A DNA stretch of 13,234 bases from Anaerolineae bacterium (GCA_003694235.1 RFKO01000219.1:1-13234); one strand, 5' to 3'. Counted from the stretch's first letter, positions 1 through 7,109 are shown. The notes: generated by a model not told the origin, from the letters alone. Program-made: numbers and translations.

Positions 1-33
1 ATTTCTCAGCAGCGTCACGAGCCAGCGCGCCGT

Positions 34-1200
34 TTAGGGAGAGGGGGTACCCTCAGCCGGGACGCCAGCCCAGGTGAAGACGCGCGTCGGACTGACCGCT
101 CCGGCCGACTCCCATATCGGCTCGCCGTTCTCATCCGTGCCTACCTGCCGCACCGGCATCACCGACCAGCGATACACGTGCGGCGCGCTGTCTCCGGCGC
201 GGAAGCTGGCCGGGACGATGTACTTGGTATCGGTAACATAGTCCACCAGCTTGCGCCCCTGGCCCTCGGTCACGTCTTCCACCGTCACCGCGTAGGCCTC
301 GTTTTCGCGCAGCGTGCCTACTGCCGCCCATTGCAAGGTCACGCGGTCATCCTCCAGCGTGAAGTAAGAGCCATCCGGCGGCAGCAACAGGTTGGGTGCC
401 GGATACGGCGGCGGCGGTGTGGGCGTTGGCGTCGGGCCGGGCGTGGCCGCGCGTTTACACAGCGGAATCACCAGGCTCATGCCGGCGTACACCGTGTTGG
501 TCACCATACCGTTGAACTCCTTGATGGCTTCCATCGGCACGGCATAATTGGTGGAGATGCTGCTCAGCGTGTCGTTTTCCTGCACGGTGTAAACCACCTT
601 CTCACAGGCCGCGATGGTGGCCTCCGGCCCGCTGAGGGTGGCGGTGGGGAAAGCGGTAGGCGTGGGTGTGGGATAGGGAATCAACAACTGCTGCCCCTCA
701 AACAGGGTATCGCAGGCCGCCGGCAGATTGTTCAGCCGCACGATGCTCTGGATGGAAACGTCGAAGGCAAAAGCGATACCGGCGCAGGTATCCCCCGCTT
801 TGACCTCATAAGTGAACGGCGTAGGGGAAGGCAGCGGCGTAGGGGTGAGCGTGGGCGTAACCGGTGTAGGCGATGGAGAAGGTGTGGGCGTCAGCGTCGG
901 GCTGGGCACCGGCGTTGGCTCAACCACCCGGCCGGTGCGCTGCAGAGCGAAGAACACCATCACCGCGCCGATGAGCAGGAAACCGGCCATCAGTGCGATC
1001 ACCACCGGCAGGCTGAGGGTGATCTCCGGCATACGGCTGCCGCGCAGCGTTTCCGGCTCCTGGGCAGGTTCGCCCGGAGCCGTCAGATCGCTGCCGCAAA
1101 CCAGGCAGCGGGTGGCATCGGCGCTCAGCCGCGTGCCGCAGGTGGGGCACAATTGAGGGGTAGCGTTGTCATTGGTCATATACACACACAAACGAAGCAT
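34..1200 (-). CDS. Membrane-anchored LysM protein with N-terminal zinc ribbon
   Basis: The protein has 388 residues. A cytoplasmic-type zinc ribbon with CPTC and CLVC knuckles (Cys18, 21, 32, 35) is followed by one membrane helix at about 62-86 and a Thr/Pro/Ser-rich linker at 94-128. Two LysM domains lie at about 129-175 and 201-247, then a second TP-rich linker and a beta-rich C-terminal domain at about 265-380 that resembles a fibronectin-like fold. LysM domains bind N-acetylglucosamine-containing polymers such as peptidoglycan, so the outer part probably binds the cell wall. What the inner zinc ribbon contacts is unknown. No signal peptide is seen; the helix probably acts as a signal anchor with the N-terminus inside. 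The start is uncertain: ATG at 1200 directly follows a GC hairpin, while ATG at 1179 (residue 8) would place the ribbon near the N-terminus. Neither has a clear Shine-Dalgarno. The last 33 bases of its strand in this window (33-1) hold no recognisable gene. Confidence 0.85.
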   Translation of the reverse strand: MLRLCVYMTNDNATPQLCPTCGTRLSADATRCLVCGSDLTAPGEPAQEPETLRGSRMPEITLSLPVVIALMAGFLLIGAVMVFFALQRTGRVVEPTPVPSPTLTPTPSPSPTPVTPTLTPTPLPSPTPFTYEVKAGDTCAGIAFAFDVSIQSIVRLNNLPAACDTLFEGQQLLIPYPTPTPTAFPTATLSGPEATIAACEKVVYTVQENDTLSSISTNYAVPMEAIKEFNGMVTNTVYAGMSLVIPLCKRAATPGPTPTPTPPPPYPAPNLLLPPDGSYFTLEDDRVTLQWAAVGTLRENEAYAVTVEDVTEGQGRKLVDYVTDTKYIVPASFRAGDSAPHVYRWSVMPVRQVGTDENGEPIWESAGAVSPTRVFTWAGVPAEGTPSP

Positions 1201-1215
1201 CCCGGCCGCGCCGGG
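1201..1215. repeat. Small GC hairpin abutting the LysM gene start
   Basis: CCCGGC and GCCGGG form a perfect 6-bp stem with a 3-base loop, ending at the base before the ATG at 1200. In the minus-strand transcript it would lie in the short leader just ahead of that start codon, which either hinders initiation there or favours the ATG at 1179. The function is inferred only from position. Confidence 0.45.
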
Positions 1216-1234
1216 AGGCGTGATAGCGGCGCAG

Positions 1235-1243
1235 ATTATACCA
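1235..1243 (-). promoter_or_regulatory. Extended -10 promoter of the LysM gene
   Basis: The minus strand reads TGGTATAAT, a perfect -10 hexamer (1240-1235) with the TGn extension. It predicts a transcript start near 1228, about 28 bases before the ATG at 1200. No good -35 box is seen at the usual distance, as is common for extended -10 promoters. Confidence 0.65.
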
Positions 1244-1273
1244 GCGTTTGCCAGCGCAGGCGAATCGCAATTC

Positions 1274-1282
1274 TGGTATACT
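1274..1282 (+). promoter_or_regulatory. Extended -10 promoter of hemW, likely leaderless
   Basis: TGGTATACT is an extended -10 element with the hexamer at 1277-1282. Transcription should start about seven bases downstream, at 1289-1290, which is the hemW ATG. No Shine-Dalgarno lies between the box and the ATG, so the mRNA is predicted to be leaderless. It sits 36 bases from the divergent LysM promoter, and the two core regions overlap. Confidence 0.6.
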
Positions 1283-1289
1283 CACCCCG

Positions 1290-2456
1290 ATGGATACGTC
1301 CTACAGCCTGTACCTGCACATCCCTTTTTGCCGCCATCGCTGCGCGTACTGCGACTTCAACACCTACGCCGGGCTGGAGGCACTGATCCCCGCCTACGCG
1401 CAGGCGCTGTGCCGCGAGATGGCTTTTCTCCGTCAGGCCGCGGGAGAACGCCCCCCAATCCACACCCTCTTCCTGGGCGGAGGGACTCCCTCGCTGTTGC
1501 CGATCACCGCGCTGGAGACCATCCTCCAGGCCGCGCACACCCATTTTTCCTGGCACGCCCCTCTCGAAATCACGCTGGAGGCCAACCCCGGCACGCTCGA
1601 CCGGGATTATCTGCGCGCCGCTTATGCCGTCGGCGTCAACCGCCTCAGCCTGGGGATGCAGTCAGCCCAGCCGGAGGAACTGCGCTTCCTGGAGCGGCAG
1701 CATGACTTTGGAGATGTGATTCAGGCGGTGGAATGGGCACGGCGCGCCGGTTTCGAGAATCTCAGCCTGGATTTGATCTACGGCCTGCCGGAGCAGTCGC
1801 TCGCTCGCTGGGAACAATCGCTCTCCCGCGCCCTCGACCTGCAACCGGAGCATATCTCGCTGTACGCCCTCACGCTCGAGCACGGCACGCCGCTCTCTCA
1901 CTGGGTAGACCGCGGCCTGGTGCCGCTTCCCGACGCCGACCGGGCAGCCGAGATGTACGAACTGGCCTGCGAGCGGCTGGATAAAGCCGGCTTCGAACAA
2001 TACGAAATCTCCAACTGGGCGCGGCCGGGCCATGCCTGCCGGCACAACCTGCAGTACTGGCGCAATCTGCCCTACCTGGGGCTGGGGGCCGGCGCGCACG
2101 GATTCGCCGCCGGATACCGCACCGTGGCGGTACGCGCCTCCACCGCTTATATCGAGCGCCTGCAAAACGCCGGCGCGCCGTCCGTCTTCCCCCGCACGCC
2201 GGCCACGGCCGAGGCCATCCCTGTTGACCGCGCTACCGAGATGAGCGAAACGCTGATCATGGGTTTGCGTCTGACCCAGGAGGGAGTCTCACTACAGCGA
2301 TTTGAACAACGCTTTGGCCAGCGGCTGGAAGAACACTACAGCGCGCCGATCCGGCGTTTGCGCCGCGCCGGCCTGCTCGAATGGCACGCCGAGGCGCTGC
2401 GTCTGACGCCCCGCGGGCGGCTGCTGGGCAACCGGGTATTCATGGAATTCGTTTGA
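1290..2456 (+). CDS. hemW: Radical SAM heme chaperone HemW
   Basis: The protein has 388 residues, the usual length. The radical SAM 4Fe-4S motif is CRHRCAYC (Cys14, 18, 21), in the HemW CxxxCxxC arrangement directly after SLYLHIPF. Other family blocks follow in order: GGGTPSLL, EANPGTL, RLSLGMQS, DLIYGLPEQ and ISLYALTLEHGTPL. Further on are a YEISNWARPG segment, the HN..YW segment and the GLGAGAHGF block. The C-terminal winged-helix-like region carries the usual family tail. HemW binds heme and passes it to target proteins. It was long misannotated as oxygen-independent coproporphyrinogen oxidase, whose activity HemW proteins lack. The ATG at 1290 is chosen because HemW proteins begin just before SLYxHIPFC; an upstream in-frame TTG at 1248 lies in the promoter region. 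The gene ends seven bases from the convergent prenyl synthase gene, with no terminator hairpin between them. Confidence 0.93.
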   Translation: MDTSYSLYLHIPFCRHRCAYCDFNTYAGLEALIPAYAQALCREMAFLRQAAGERPPIHTLFLGGGTPSLLPITALETILQAAHTHFSWHAPLEITLEANPGTLDRDYLRAAYAVGVNRLSLGMQSAQPEELRFLERQHDFGDVIQAVEWARRAGFENLSLDLIYGLPEQSLARWEQSLSRALDLQPEHISLYALTLEHGTPLSHWVDRGLVPLPDADRAAEMYELACERLDKAGFEQYEISNWARPGHACRHNLQYWRNLPYLGLGAGAHGFAAGYRTVAVRASTAYIERLQNAGAPSVFPRTPATAEAIPVDRATEMSETLIMGLRLTQEGVSLQRFEQRFGQRLEEHYSAPIRRLRRAGLLEWHAEALRLTPRGRLLGNRVFMEFV

Positions 2457-2463
2457 GCGAGAC

Positions 2464-3477
2464 CTACACCTGACGGCGCAGCAAGGCGCGCGCCAGTTCT
2501 TCCAGCGCTTCTCCGGCCTCCCCCTGGGGGTGTGCGGCGCGCAGGGCATCCAGGGCAGAGGCCGTCAGCCGCTCAGCCTGCTTCAGGGTGTATTCACGCC
2601 CGCCCTCGGCAGTCAGCTGCTCGGCGAGGGCGGGAACTTCTGCCGCGGTGATGTTCCCCTGCCGCCAGCGGGCAGCGAAAGCGCCGTTCTGCTCCAGGCC
2701 ATAGAGCACCGGCAGGGATTTCTTGCCCGCCAGCAGGTCGCTATGGGTGGATTTCCCCGTCAGAGCGGCGTCGCCCCAGATACCGAGGTAATCATCCAGG
2801 GCCTGGAAAGCCAGCCCCAGATCGTTCCCAAAGCGGTGGTAGTGCTGGCGCACATCCGCCGGTGCCGCGGCAACCAGCGCGCCCAGTTCGGTGCAGGCAG
2901 CCAGCAACGCCGCCGTCTTGCCGCTCACCATCGGCCAGTAGTCGGCCAGCGTCAAATCGAGGCGCTCTTCGTAGGAAATATCCAGATACTGCCCGCGCGT
3001 CAGGCGCAGGCAGGTCTGCTGCAACAGCCGCGCCGCTTCCATCGCGGCGGCGGGGGGGAGAACGTGCTGCAAATCCAGCACGATCAGGTGCGCCAGCGAA
3101 AAGAGCGCGTCGCCGGCGTTGAGCGCCTGCGCCACACCCCACTTTTTCCAAACCGTCGGGCGGCCGCGGCGCAAGGGGCTGTTGTCCTCGATATCGTCGT
3201 GCAGCAGCGAGAAATTATGCACCAGTTCAACCGCCGAAGCCGCCGGCAGGGCATCCTCCCAATCCCCGCCTGCGGCGGCAGCAGTCAGCAACACCAGCAA
3301 CGGGCGGATGCGTTTACCGCGCGCCTTCGGCCCGGCGCCCTCGCCCTCCCAGCCCATGTGATAGCGAATCATGGACTGCAAGCCGGCGTATGTCCCGTCA
3401 TCATCCAGACGCGTCACATCCGCCTGCAGGCGGCGCTCGATGGCGACCAGCATGGTTTGCATCAGAGGATGATTCAT
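2464..3477 (-). CDS. Short-chain polyprenyl diphosphate synthase (GGPP/FPP synthase type)
   Basis: This 337-residue trans-prenyltransferase condenses isopentenyl diphosphate onto an allylic diphosphate. It shows the GKRIRP substrate-binding block (54-59), the first Asp-rich motif DDIED (94-98) followed by the RRGRPTVW block, GQYLDI (162-167), and a second motif DDYLGIWGD (228-236). The second motif has Gly where the classic DDxxD has its last Asp, a variant I know from other bacterial and archaeal synthases. The fifth residue before DDIED is Phe89 and there is no insertion in the motif, which resembles type I GGPP synthases and suggests C15-C20 products; this is inference. ATG at 3477 is chosen over GTG at 3486 because a GGAG sits about eight bases before the ATG, whereas the GTG overlaps that same GGAG. 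The gene directly follows fni, so the two form an isoprenoid operon. Confidence 0.9.
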   Translation of the reverse strand: MNHPLMQTMLVAIERRLQADVTRLDDDGTYAGLQSMIRYHMGWEGEGAGPKARGKRIRPLLVLLTAAAAGGDWEDALPAASAVELVHNFSLLHDDIEDNSPLRRGRPTVWKKWGVAQALNAGDALFSLAHLIVLDLQHVLPPAAAMEAARLLQQTCLRLTRGQYLDISYEERLDLTLADYWPMVSGKTAALLAACTELGALVAAAPADVRQHYHRFGNDLGLAFQALDDYLGIWGDAALTGKSTHSDLLAGKKSLPVLYGLEQNGAFAARWRQGNITAAEVPALAEQLTAEGGREYTLKQAERLTASALDALRAAHPQGEAGEALEELARALLRRQV

Positions 3478-3482
3478 GGCAC

Positions 3483-4514
3483 TCACTCCACACGCACCAG
3501 GGGGGCACGGCGCAGAGCATCCAGGTCGGCCGCGCCGACGGCGAACATGGTCACCTGCAACTCGCGCCGGATTTCGCTCAACCTCTCGATTGCGGCTTCC
3601 AGCGAACGATCAGCCGCTTTGAGGAGCGGGCCGGCCATCCCCCCCAACACCGCGCCCAGGGCCAGGCATTTGGCGATATCCAGGCCGGTGCGCAGACCGC
3701 CGGAGGCGAAGACGGGCAAATCGGGAGCGCCGCGGCGGGCCTGCAAAATGGCCTCGGCGGTGGGGATACCCCATTCGAGGAAAGCAGCCGCCAGGCGGGC
3801 CTGCGATTCCGTCTGGGCGCGGTACATCTCTACCTGTGTCCAGGAAGTGCCACCCGCGCCGGCCACGTCAATCGCTGCCACCCCGGCCTCGGCCAGCTGC
3901 CGGGCTACCTGCTCCGAAATCCCCCAGCCAACCTCCTTGACCACCACCGGCACAGGGAGCGCCGCGCACACCGCCTCGATCTTCTTCAACAATCCGGCAA
4001 AGCGGGTATCGCCCTCCGGCTGCACGGCTTCCTGCAACGGGTTGAGATGCAGAATGAGGGCGTCGGCCTCCACCATCTCCACAGCGCGTTGACAGTGAGA
4101 AACATCATAGCCGTAATTCAGCTGAATCGCCCCCAGGTTGGCAAACAACAGAATATCCGGCGCCAGATCGCGCACCTGAAAGGTTTGCTCGGTTTCGGGA
4201 TGCTCCAGCGCGGCACGCTGCGATCCCAACCCCATGGCCACCCCCATTTCCTGAGCAGCTTGCGCCAGGATGCGGTTCAGGCGTTCGGCCCGGGGTGTGC
4301 CGCCGGTCATCGAAGAGATCAGCACGGGGGCGCGCAACAGACGGCCAAACAACTCCAGGCGGGTATCCACATCCTCCAGGTTGATCTCCGGCAGCGCCTG
4401 GTGGACAAAACGATAACGTTCCAGCCCGGTGGTCAGGCCAGAACGCACGTCTTCGTCCAGATTGATGCGGATATGATCATCTTTTCGCGTACCGGTGGGC
4501 GTAACTTTTGCCAT
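3483..4514 (-). CDS. fni: Type 2 isopentenyl-diphosphate delta-isomerase (FMN-dependent)
   Basis: This 343-residue IDI-2 interconverts isopentenyl and dimethylallyl diphosphate using FMN and reduced nicotinamide. Family blocks appear in order: RKDDH (10-14), SSMTGGT (68-73), GLGSQR (95-100), NLGAIQ (126-131) and HLNPLQE (156-162). The Gln161 of HLNPLQE matches the conserved catalytic Gln. These are followed by KEVGWGIS (193-200), [10 protein letters not shown] (216-225) and [13 protein letters not shown] (270-282), which contact FMN phosphate. The length is normal. The start is supported by AAAGGA at 4530-4525, ten bases before the ATG. It is the first gene of an operon with the downstream prenyl diphosphate synthase; its TGA is six bases short of that gene's ATG. 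It diverges from acpP. Confidence 0.93.
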   Translation of the reverse strand: MAKVTPTGTRKDDHIRINLDEDVRSGLTTGLERYRFVHQALPEINLEDVDTRLELFGRLLRAPVLISSMTGGTPRAERLNRILAQAAQEMGVAMGLGSQRAALEHPETEQTFQVRDLAPDILLFANLGAIQLNYGYDVSHCQRAVEMVEADALILHLNPLQEAVQPEGDTRFAGLLKKIEAVCAALPVPVVVKEVGWGISEQVARQLAEAGVAAIDVAGAGGTSWTQVEMYRAQTESQARLAAAFLEWGIPTAEAILQARRGAPDLPVFASGGLRTGLDIAKCLALGAVLGGMAGPLLKAADRSLEAAIERLSEIRRELQVTMFAVGAADLDALRRAPLVRVE

Positions 4515-4541
4515 CGAACAGTGTTCCTTTGATGTGAAGCT

Positions 4542-4570
4542 ATCTTACCAGCCCGATTCCAGCCTGTCAA
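4542..4570 (-). promoter_or_regulatory. Promoter of the fni-prenyl synthase operon
   Basis: On the minus strand a perfect -35 TTGACA (4570-4565) is followed after exactly 17 bases by TAAGAT (4547-4542), with a TGG extension. The transcript start is predicted near 4535, leaving a leader of about 20 bases that contains the AAAGGA ribosome-binding site. The -35 box is one arm of the palindrome at 4563-4587. Confidence 0.72.
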
Positions 4571-4587
4571 CAAGCCTGCTTGACAGG
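4563..4587. promoter_or_regulatory. Palindrome spanning both divergent -35 boxes (fni/acpP)
   Basis: CCTGTCAA and TTGACAGG are perfect inverted arms of 8 bases separated by 9 bases. The two TTGACA boxes of the divergent promoters lie inside the arms, and the symmetry runs two bases beyond them (CC/GG). Two more matched pairs flank the centre. It could be a plain back-to-back arrangement of strong -35 elements or an operator for a dimeric regulator. Two polymerases could not occupy both -35 boxes at once. Confidence 0.55.
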
Positions 4588-4609
4588 CCAGGCAACCGGG
4601 TTTTACAAT
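4580..4609 (+). promoter_or_regulatory. Promoter of acpP
   Basis: A perfect -35 TTGACA (4580-4585) is followed after 18 bases by TACAAT (4604-4609), five of six to consensus. The transcript start is predicted near 4616, giving a leader of about 40 bases that ends in the strong ribosome-binding site GAGGAGG (4643-4649), six bases before the ATG. The strength of all three elements fits a highly expressed gene. Confidence 0.75.
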
Positions 4610-4655
4610 ACCCCGGTCAATCCATAGCGGCTGAAATCACCCGAGGAGGCTAGTC

Positions 4656-4892
4656 ATGAATCAAGAAGTTTTCGATAAAGTCAAGGAGATCATTGTGGAA
4701 CTGCTCGATGTGGATGAAAGCAAGGTCACGCCGGAGGCGCGCTTCCGCGAAGACCTGGAGGCCGATTCGCTCGATCTGGTCGAATTGATCATGGAGTTCG
4801 AAGAGGCCTTTGGCAGCGAGATCTCCGACGAGGACGCGCAGAAAATCACCACGGTCGGCGAAGCGGTGGCTTACATCGAACAACACATGTAG
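4656..4892 (+). CDS. acpP: Acyl carrier protein
   Basis: This 78-residue acidic protein carries growing acyl chains in type II fatty acid synthesis. The phosphopantetheine site is Ser38 within [10 protein letters not shown], the canonical DSL motif, followed by the helix II segment IMEFEEAFG that contacts partner enzymes. The C-terminus ([13 protein letters not shown]) matches the usual helix IV. The length is typical. The start is fixed by GAGGAGG six bases upstream. The gene stands alone, with its own promoter and terminator, and no fab gene lies next to it in this window. The neighbour across the divergent promoter makes isoprenoid precursors. Confidence 0.95.
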   Translation: MNQEVFDKVKEIIVELLDVDESKVTPEARFREDLEADSLDLVELIMEFEEAFGSEISDEDAQKITTVGEAVAYIEQHM

Positions 4893-4915
4893 ACCGTGCC
4901 GTTCTAAAGAGAATC

Positions 4916-4954
4916 AAAAGAAGTTCAACTTCGGCGAGAAGTTGAACTTCTTTT
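4916..4954 (+). terminator. Intrinsic terminator of acpP, shared with convergent sucCD
   Basis: A perfect 13-bp stem (4920-4932 with 4938-4950) has a GGCGA loop. It is flanked by AAAA on the left and TTTTTTGTTT on the right, which extends pairing to 17 bp. It lies 24 bases past acpP and 19 bases past the sucD stop on the other strand. The left A-run gives the minus strand a shorter U-tract of four, so it is probably bidirectional but stronger for acpP. Confidence 0.9.
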
Positions 4955-4972
4955 TTGTTTTCTCAAGATCGT

Positions 4973-5836
4973 TCAGGGCAGGAGGGAGGGGATTTCCTCC
5001 GGATGTTTGGCGACGCGCACGCCGGCGGCTTCCAGCGCTTTGATCTTGTCCGCCGCCAGGCCGGTGCCACCTTCGACGATCGCGCCGGCGTGTCCCATGC
5101 GCTTTCCAGGCGGCGCGGTCTGTCCGGCGATGAATCCGACCACCGGCTTGGTCATGTGCTCCTTGATGAAAGCGGCCGCCTTTTCCTCGTCCGTGCCGCC
5201 GATCTCGCCGATCAGCACCACGTAGTTGGTTTGCGGGTCCTCCTCGAACATACGCAGGGCGTCGATGAAGTTGGTGCCGTTAACCGGGTCGCCGCCGATG
5301 CCCACACAGGTACTCACGCCGCGCCCCACCTGTTTGAGCGCATAGAGCACCTCGTAGGTCAGCGTGCCGGAGCGCGACACCACGCCGACGTCGCCGGGGA
5401 TGGCGATCTCGCCGGGGATAATGCCCACTTTGGCCTCGCCGGGGGTGAGCAGGCCGGGGCAGTTCGGGCCGACCAGCCGCACACCCTTTTGATCCAGATA
5501 GCTGCGCACGCGCATCATATCCAGAACCGGGACGCCTTCCGTAATGCAGACGATCAACTCCACGCCAGCATCCGCCGCCTCGAACATGGCATCGGCGGCG
5601 AAGCGCGCCGGGACGAAGATCACGCTGGCGTTGGCGCCGGTGGTTTCGCGAGCAATTTTGACAGAGTCGAACACCGGGATTTTGTCATCCAAAACCCACT
5701 CGCCGCCTTTGCCGGGAGTTACACCGGCAACCACGTTGGTGCCATACTCCACCATCTTTTGGGTGTGAAACAGGCCCTCGCGGCCCGTAATCCCCTGAAC
5801 AATCAAACGGGTGTTCTTGTCAACCAGAATACTCAT
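4973..5836 (-). CDS. sucD: Succinyl-CoA synthetase (succinate-CoA ligase), alpha subunit
   Basis: This 287-residue subunit binds CoA and carries the phosphohistidine of succinyl-CoA synthetase, which makes ATP or GTP while converting succinyl-CoA to succinate in the TCA cycle. Visible blocks are QGITGREG (14-21) and VTPGKGG (39-45) for CoA binding, GPNCPGLL (123-130), SRSGTLTYE (154-162) and GIGGDP (179-184). The active-site His249 lies in [10 protein letters not shown], followed by GGTG. The ATG at 5836 is chosen because [15 protein letters not shown] is the standard N-terminus and a GGGAGGG (5850-5844), seven bases upstream, serves as its ribosome-binding site. That site lies inside the end of sucC, and only one base separates the sucC TGA from this ATG, so translation is coupled. 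Confidence 0.95.
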   Translation of the reverse strand: MSILVDKNTRLIVQGITGREGLFHTQKMVEYGTNVVAGVTPGKGGEWVLDDKIPVFDSVKIARETTGANASVIFVPARFAADAMFEAADAGVELIVCITEGVPVLDMMRVRSYLDQKGVRLVGPNCPGLLTPGEAKVGIIPGEIAIPGDVGVVSRSGTLTYEVLYALKQVGRGVSTCVGIGGDPVNGTNFIDALRMFEEDPQTNYVVLIGEIGGTDEEKAAAFIKEHMTKPVVGFIAGQTAPPGKRMGHAGAIVEGGTGLAADKIKALEAAGVRVAKHPEEIPSLLP

Positions 5837-5837
5837 T

Positions 5838-6977
5838 TCAGTTCCCTCCCTTCGCCGCGGCCACGGCCTTCTGCGCCGCATCCGCCAGGGTTTCCGCAGT
5901 AATCATATCGGCCTCAGCGAGCAGCTTGCGGCCTTCCTCGGCGTTGGTGCCGACAATGCGCACCACCATCGGGGCTTCAGGCTGGACTTCTTCCATAGCG
6001 GCCAGGATGCCGCGCGCCACTTCGTCGCCGCGGGTGATGCCGCCGAAAATGTTGATCAGCACTGCCTTGATTTTGGGATCGGAAAGGATGATGCGGAAGG
6101 CAGCAGCCACCTTTTCGGCGCTTGCTCCGCCACCGATATCGAGGAAGTTGGCCGGTTCGCCGCCGAAAAGCTTGATCACATCCATCGTGGTCATCGCCAG
6201 GCCGGCGCCGTTGACCATACAACCGATGTTGCCATCCAGTTGAATGTAGGAGAGACCATACTTGCGCGCTTCGATCTCGGCCTCGGCTTCCACATCCAGG
6301 TCACGCATCTCGGCCAGGTCGGGGTGACGGAAGAGGGCGTTATCGTCGAGCACCATTTTGCCGTCCACGGCCAGCAAGGTGTTCTCAGCAGTGATCACCA
6401 GCGGATTGATCTCGGCCAGGGTGGCATCGCTCTTGAGATAGGCCTGCCAGAGGCCCTGGGCAATCTGCCCAAAGGCGCGCCAGTGTTCGCGCGGCAGGTC
6501 GATACCAGCGGCCAGGTCGCGCGCCTGATAGCCCTGCAAGCCAAGCAAGGGGTCAATATGCACCTTGATGATCTTCTCCGGCGTCTGGCGGGCGACCTCT
6601 TCGATCTCCACACCGCCTTCGGCGGAGGCCATCATCACCGGACGGCGCGCGGCGCGATCGTTGGTGATGCCCAGGTAAATCTCCTTCTCGATGTTGGCAG
6701 CCTCGTCCACCAGCACCTTACGCACTGGCAGGCCTTTGATCTCCATGCTCAGAATCTGAGCCGCGAGATCCTCAGCCTCCTCGGGCGACTTTGCCAGGCG
6801 AATACCGCCAGCCTTGCCGCGCCCGCCGACCAGCACCTGCGATTTAACCACAACGCGACCACCCAACTCCTCGGCAATCTGTTTCGCCTCGGCTGCGGTA
6901 GCCGCCACGCGCCCCTTTGGGATCGGGACACCGTACTGAGAAAAAATCTGCTTCGATTGATATTCATGCAACTTCAT
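5838..6977 (-). CDS. sucC: Succinyl-CoA synthetase (succinate-CoA ligase), beta subunit
   Basis: This 379-residue ATP-grasp subunit holds the nucleotide and succinate sites of the enzyme. The N-terminus [12 protein letters not shown] is diagnostic. [15 protein letters not shown] (44-58) belongs to the ATP-grasp fold. AEINPLV (188-194) carries metal-binding residues. [11 protein letters not shown] (252-262), NFLDIGGGA (277-285) and NIFGGITR (309-316) form the CoA-ligase domain that meets the alpha subunit. The length is standard. The start at 6977 is supported by GGGAG (6991-6987), nine bases upstream; the reading frame stays open further upstream only through the leader and promoter. Nucleotide preference (ADP or GDP) cannot be read with confidence from the sequence. 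It forms a two-gene operon with sucD. No other TCA-cycle gene lies nearby. Confidence 0.95.
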   Translation of the reverse strand: MKLHEYQSKQIFSQYGVPIPKGRVAATAAEAKQIAEELGGRVVVKSQVLVGGRGKAGGIRLAKSPEEAEDLAAQILSMEIKGLPVRKVLVDEAANIEKEIYLGITNDRAARRPVMMASAEGGVEIEEVARQTPEKIIKVHIDPLLGLQGYQARDLAAGIDLPREHWRAFGQIAQGLWQAYLKSDATLAEINPLVITAENTLLAVDGKMVLDDNALFRHPDLAEMRDLDVEAEAEIEARKYGLSYIQLDGNIGCMVNGAGLAMTTMDVIKLFGGEPANFLDIGGGASAEKVAAAFRIILSDPKIKAVLINIFGGITRGDEVARGILAAMEEVQPEAPMVVRIVGTNAEEGRKLLAEADMITAETLADAAQKAVAAAKGGN

Positions 6978-7004
6978 AGCGTGATACTCCCGGTGATGGA
7001 TTGA

Positions 7005-7045
7005 CAGGGATACGCGCCCACCAGGATGCAGGGCGTATATCCCTG
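7005..7045 (-). promoter_or_regulatory. Stable stem-loop in the sucC leader
   Basis: Arms at 7031-7045 and 7005-7019 pair over 15 positions in the minus-strand RNA, with one G-U and one A-C mismatch, around an 11-base loop. It ends 27 bases before the sucC ATG and leaves the GGGAG ribosome-binding site free. No U-run follows, so it is not a standard terminator. It may stabilise the mRNA or be part of a leader-based control. It does not match a riboswitch I recognise. Confidence 0.6.
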
Positions 7046-7070
7046 AACAAAAGGGGAAATGATGACGCCA

Positions 7071-7089
7071 GGCCCGACGATCGTCGGCC
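7071..7089 (-). promoter_or_regulatory. Palindrome at the 5' end of the sucC transcript
   Basis: CCGACGATCGTCGG (7074-7087) is a perfect 14-base palindrome, extended on both sides to GGC/GCC if one C is bulged. It starts about five bases after the predicted transcript start. It could be an operator just downstream of the promoter or a 5'-terminal hairpin. The regulator, if any, is unknown. Confidence 0.5.
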
Positions 7090-7100
7090 AACGCGGCGAG

Positions 7101-7109
7101 ATTATACCA
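7101..7109 (-). promoter_or_regulatory. Extended -10 promoter of sucCD
   Basis: The minus strand reads TGGTATAAT with a perfect -10 at 7106-7101, predicting a start near 7094 and a leader of about 117 bases. The best -35 candidate, TTGCGA at 7127-7122, has a short 15-base spacer. The promoter lies about 50 bases beyond the end of msrQ, with no terminator between. Confidence 0.65.

Noticed and set aside
1..18. Possible GTG start at 18 of a further minus-strand gene running out of the window
   Set aside because: Only six codons are available and there is no ribosome-binding site to judge by, so no call is justified.
818..918. Repetitive GTGGGCGT-like DNA considered as a tandem repeat or CRISPR-like array
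   Set aside because: It encodes the TP/SP stalk of the LysM protein in frame, has no fixed repeat unit, and has no spacers.
812..1156. Gly/Val-repeat plus-strand open frame (GVGVSVGVTG-like)
   Set aside because: It is the reverse reading of the Thr/Pro linker of the LysM protein, so the repeat comes from that linker.
2530..4532. Long open frames on the plus strand (520 and 380 codons) across the prenyl synthase and fni genes
   Set aside because: They are antisense to two clear enzymes, are rich in Arg, His and Gln as expected of high-GC shadow frames, and show no domain motif or ribosome-binding site.
5837..5881. Upstream extension of sucD by 15 codons (Arg-rich)
   Set aside because: It lies inside the sucC coding end. 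[10 protein letters not shown] is the usual start and has GGGAGGG at proper spacing.
7005..7045. Stem-loop considered as the terminator of msrPQ
   Set aside because: It lies more than 110 bases past the msrQ stop and downstream of the sucC promoter, and no U-run follows it on the minus strand.
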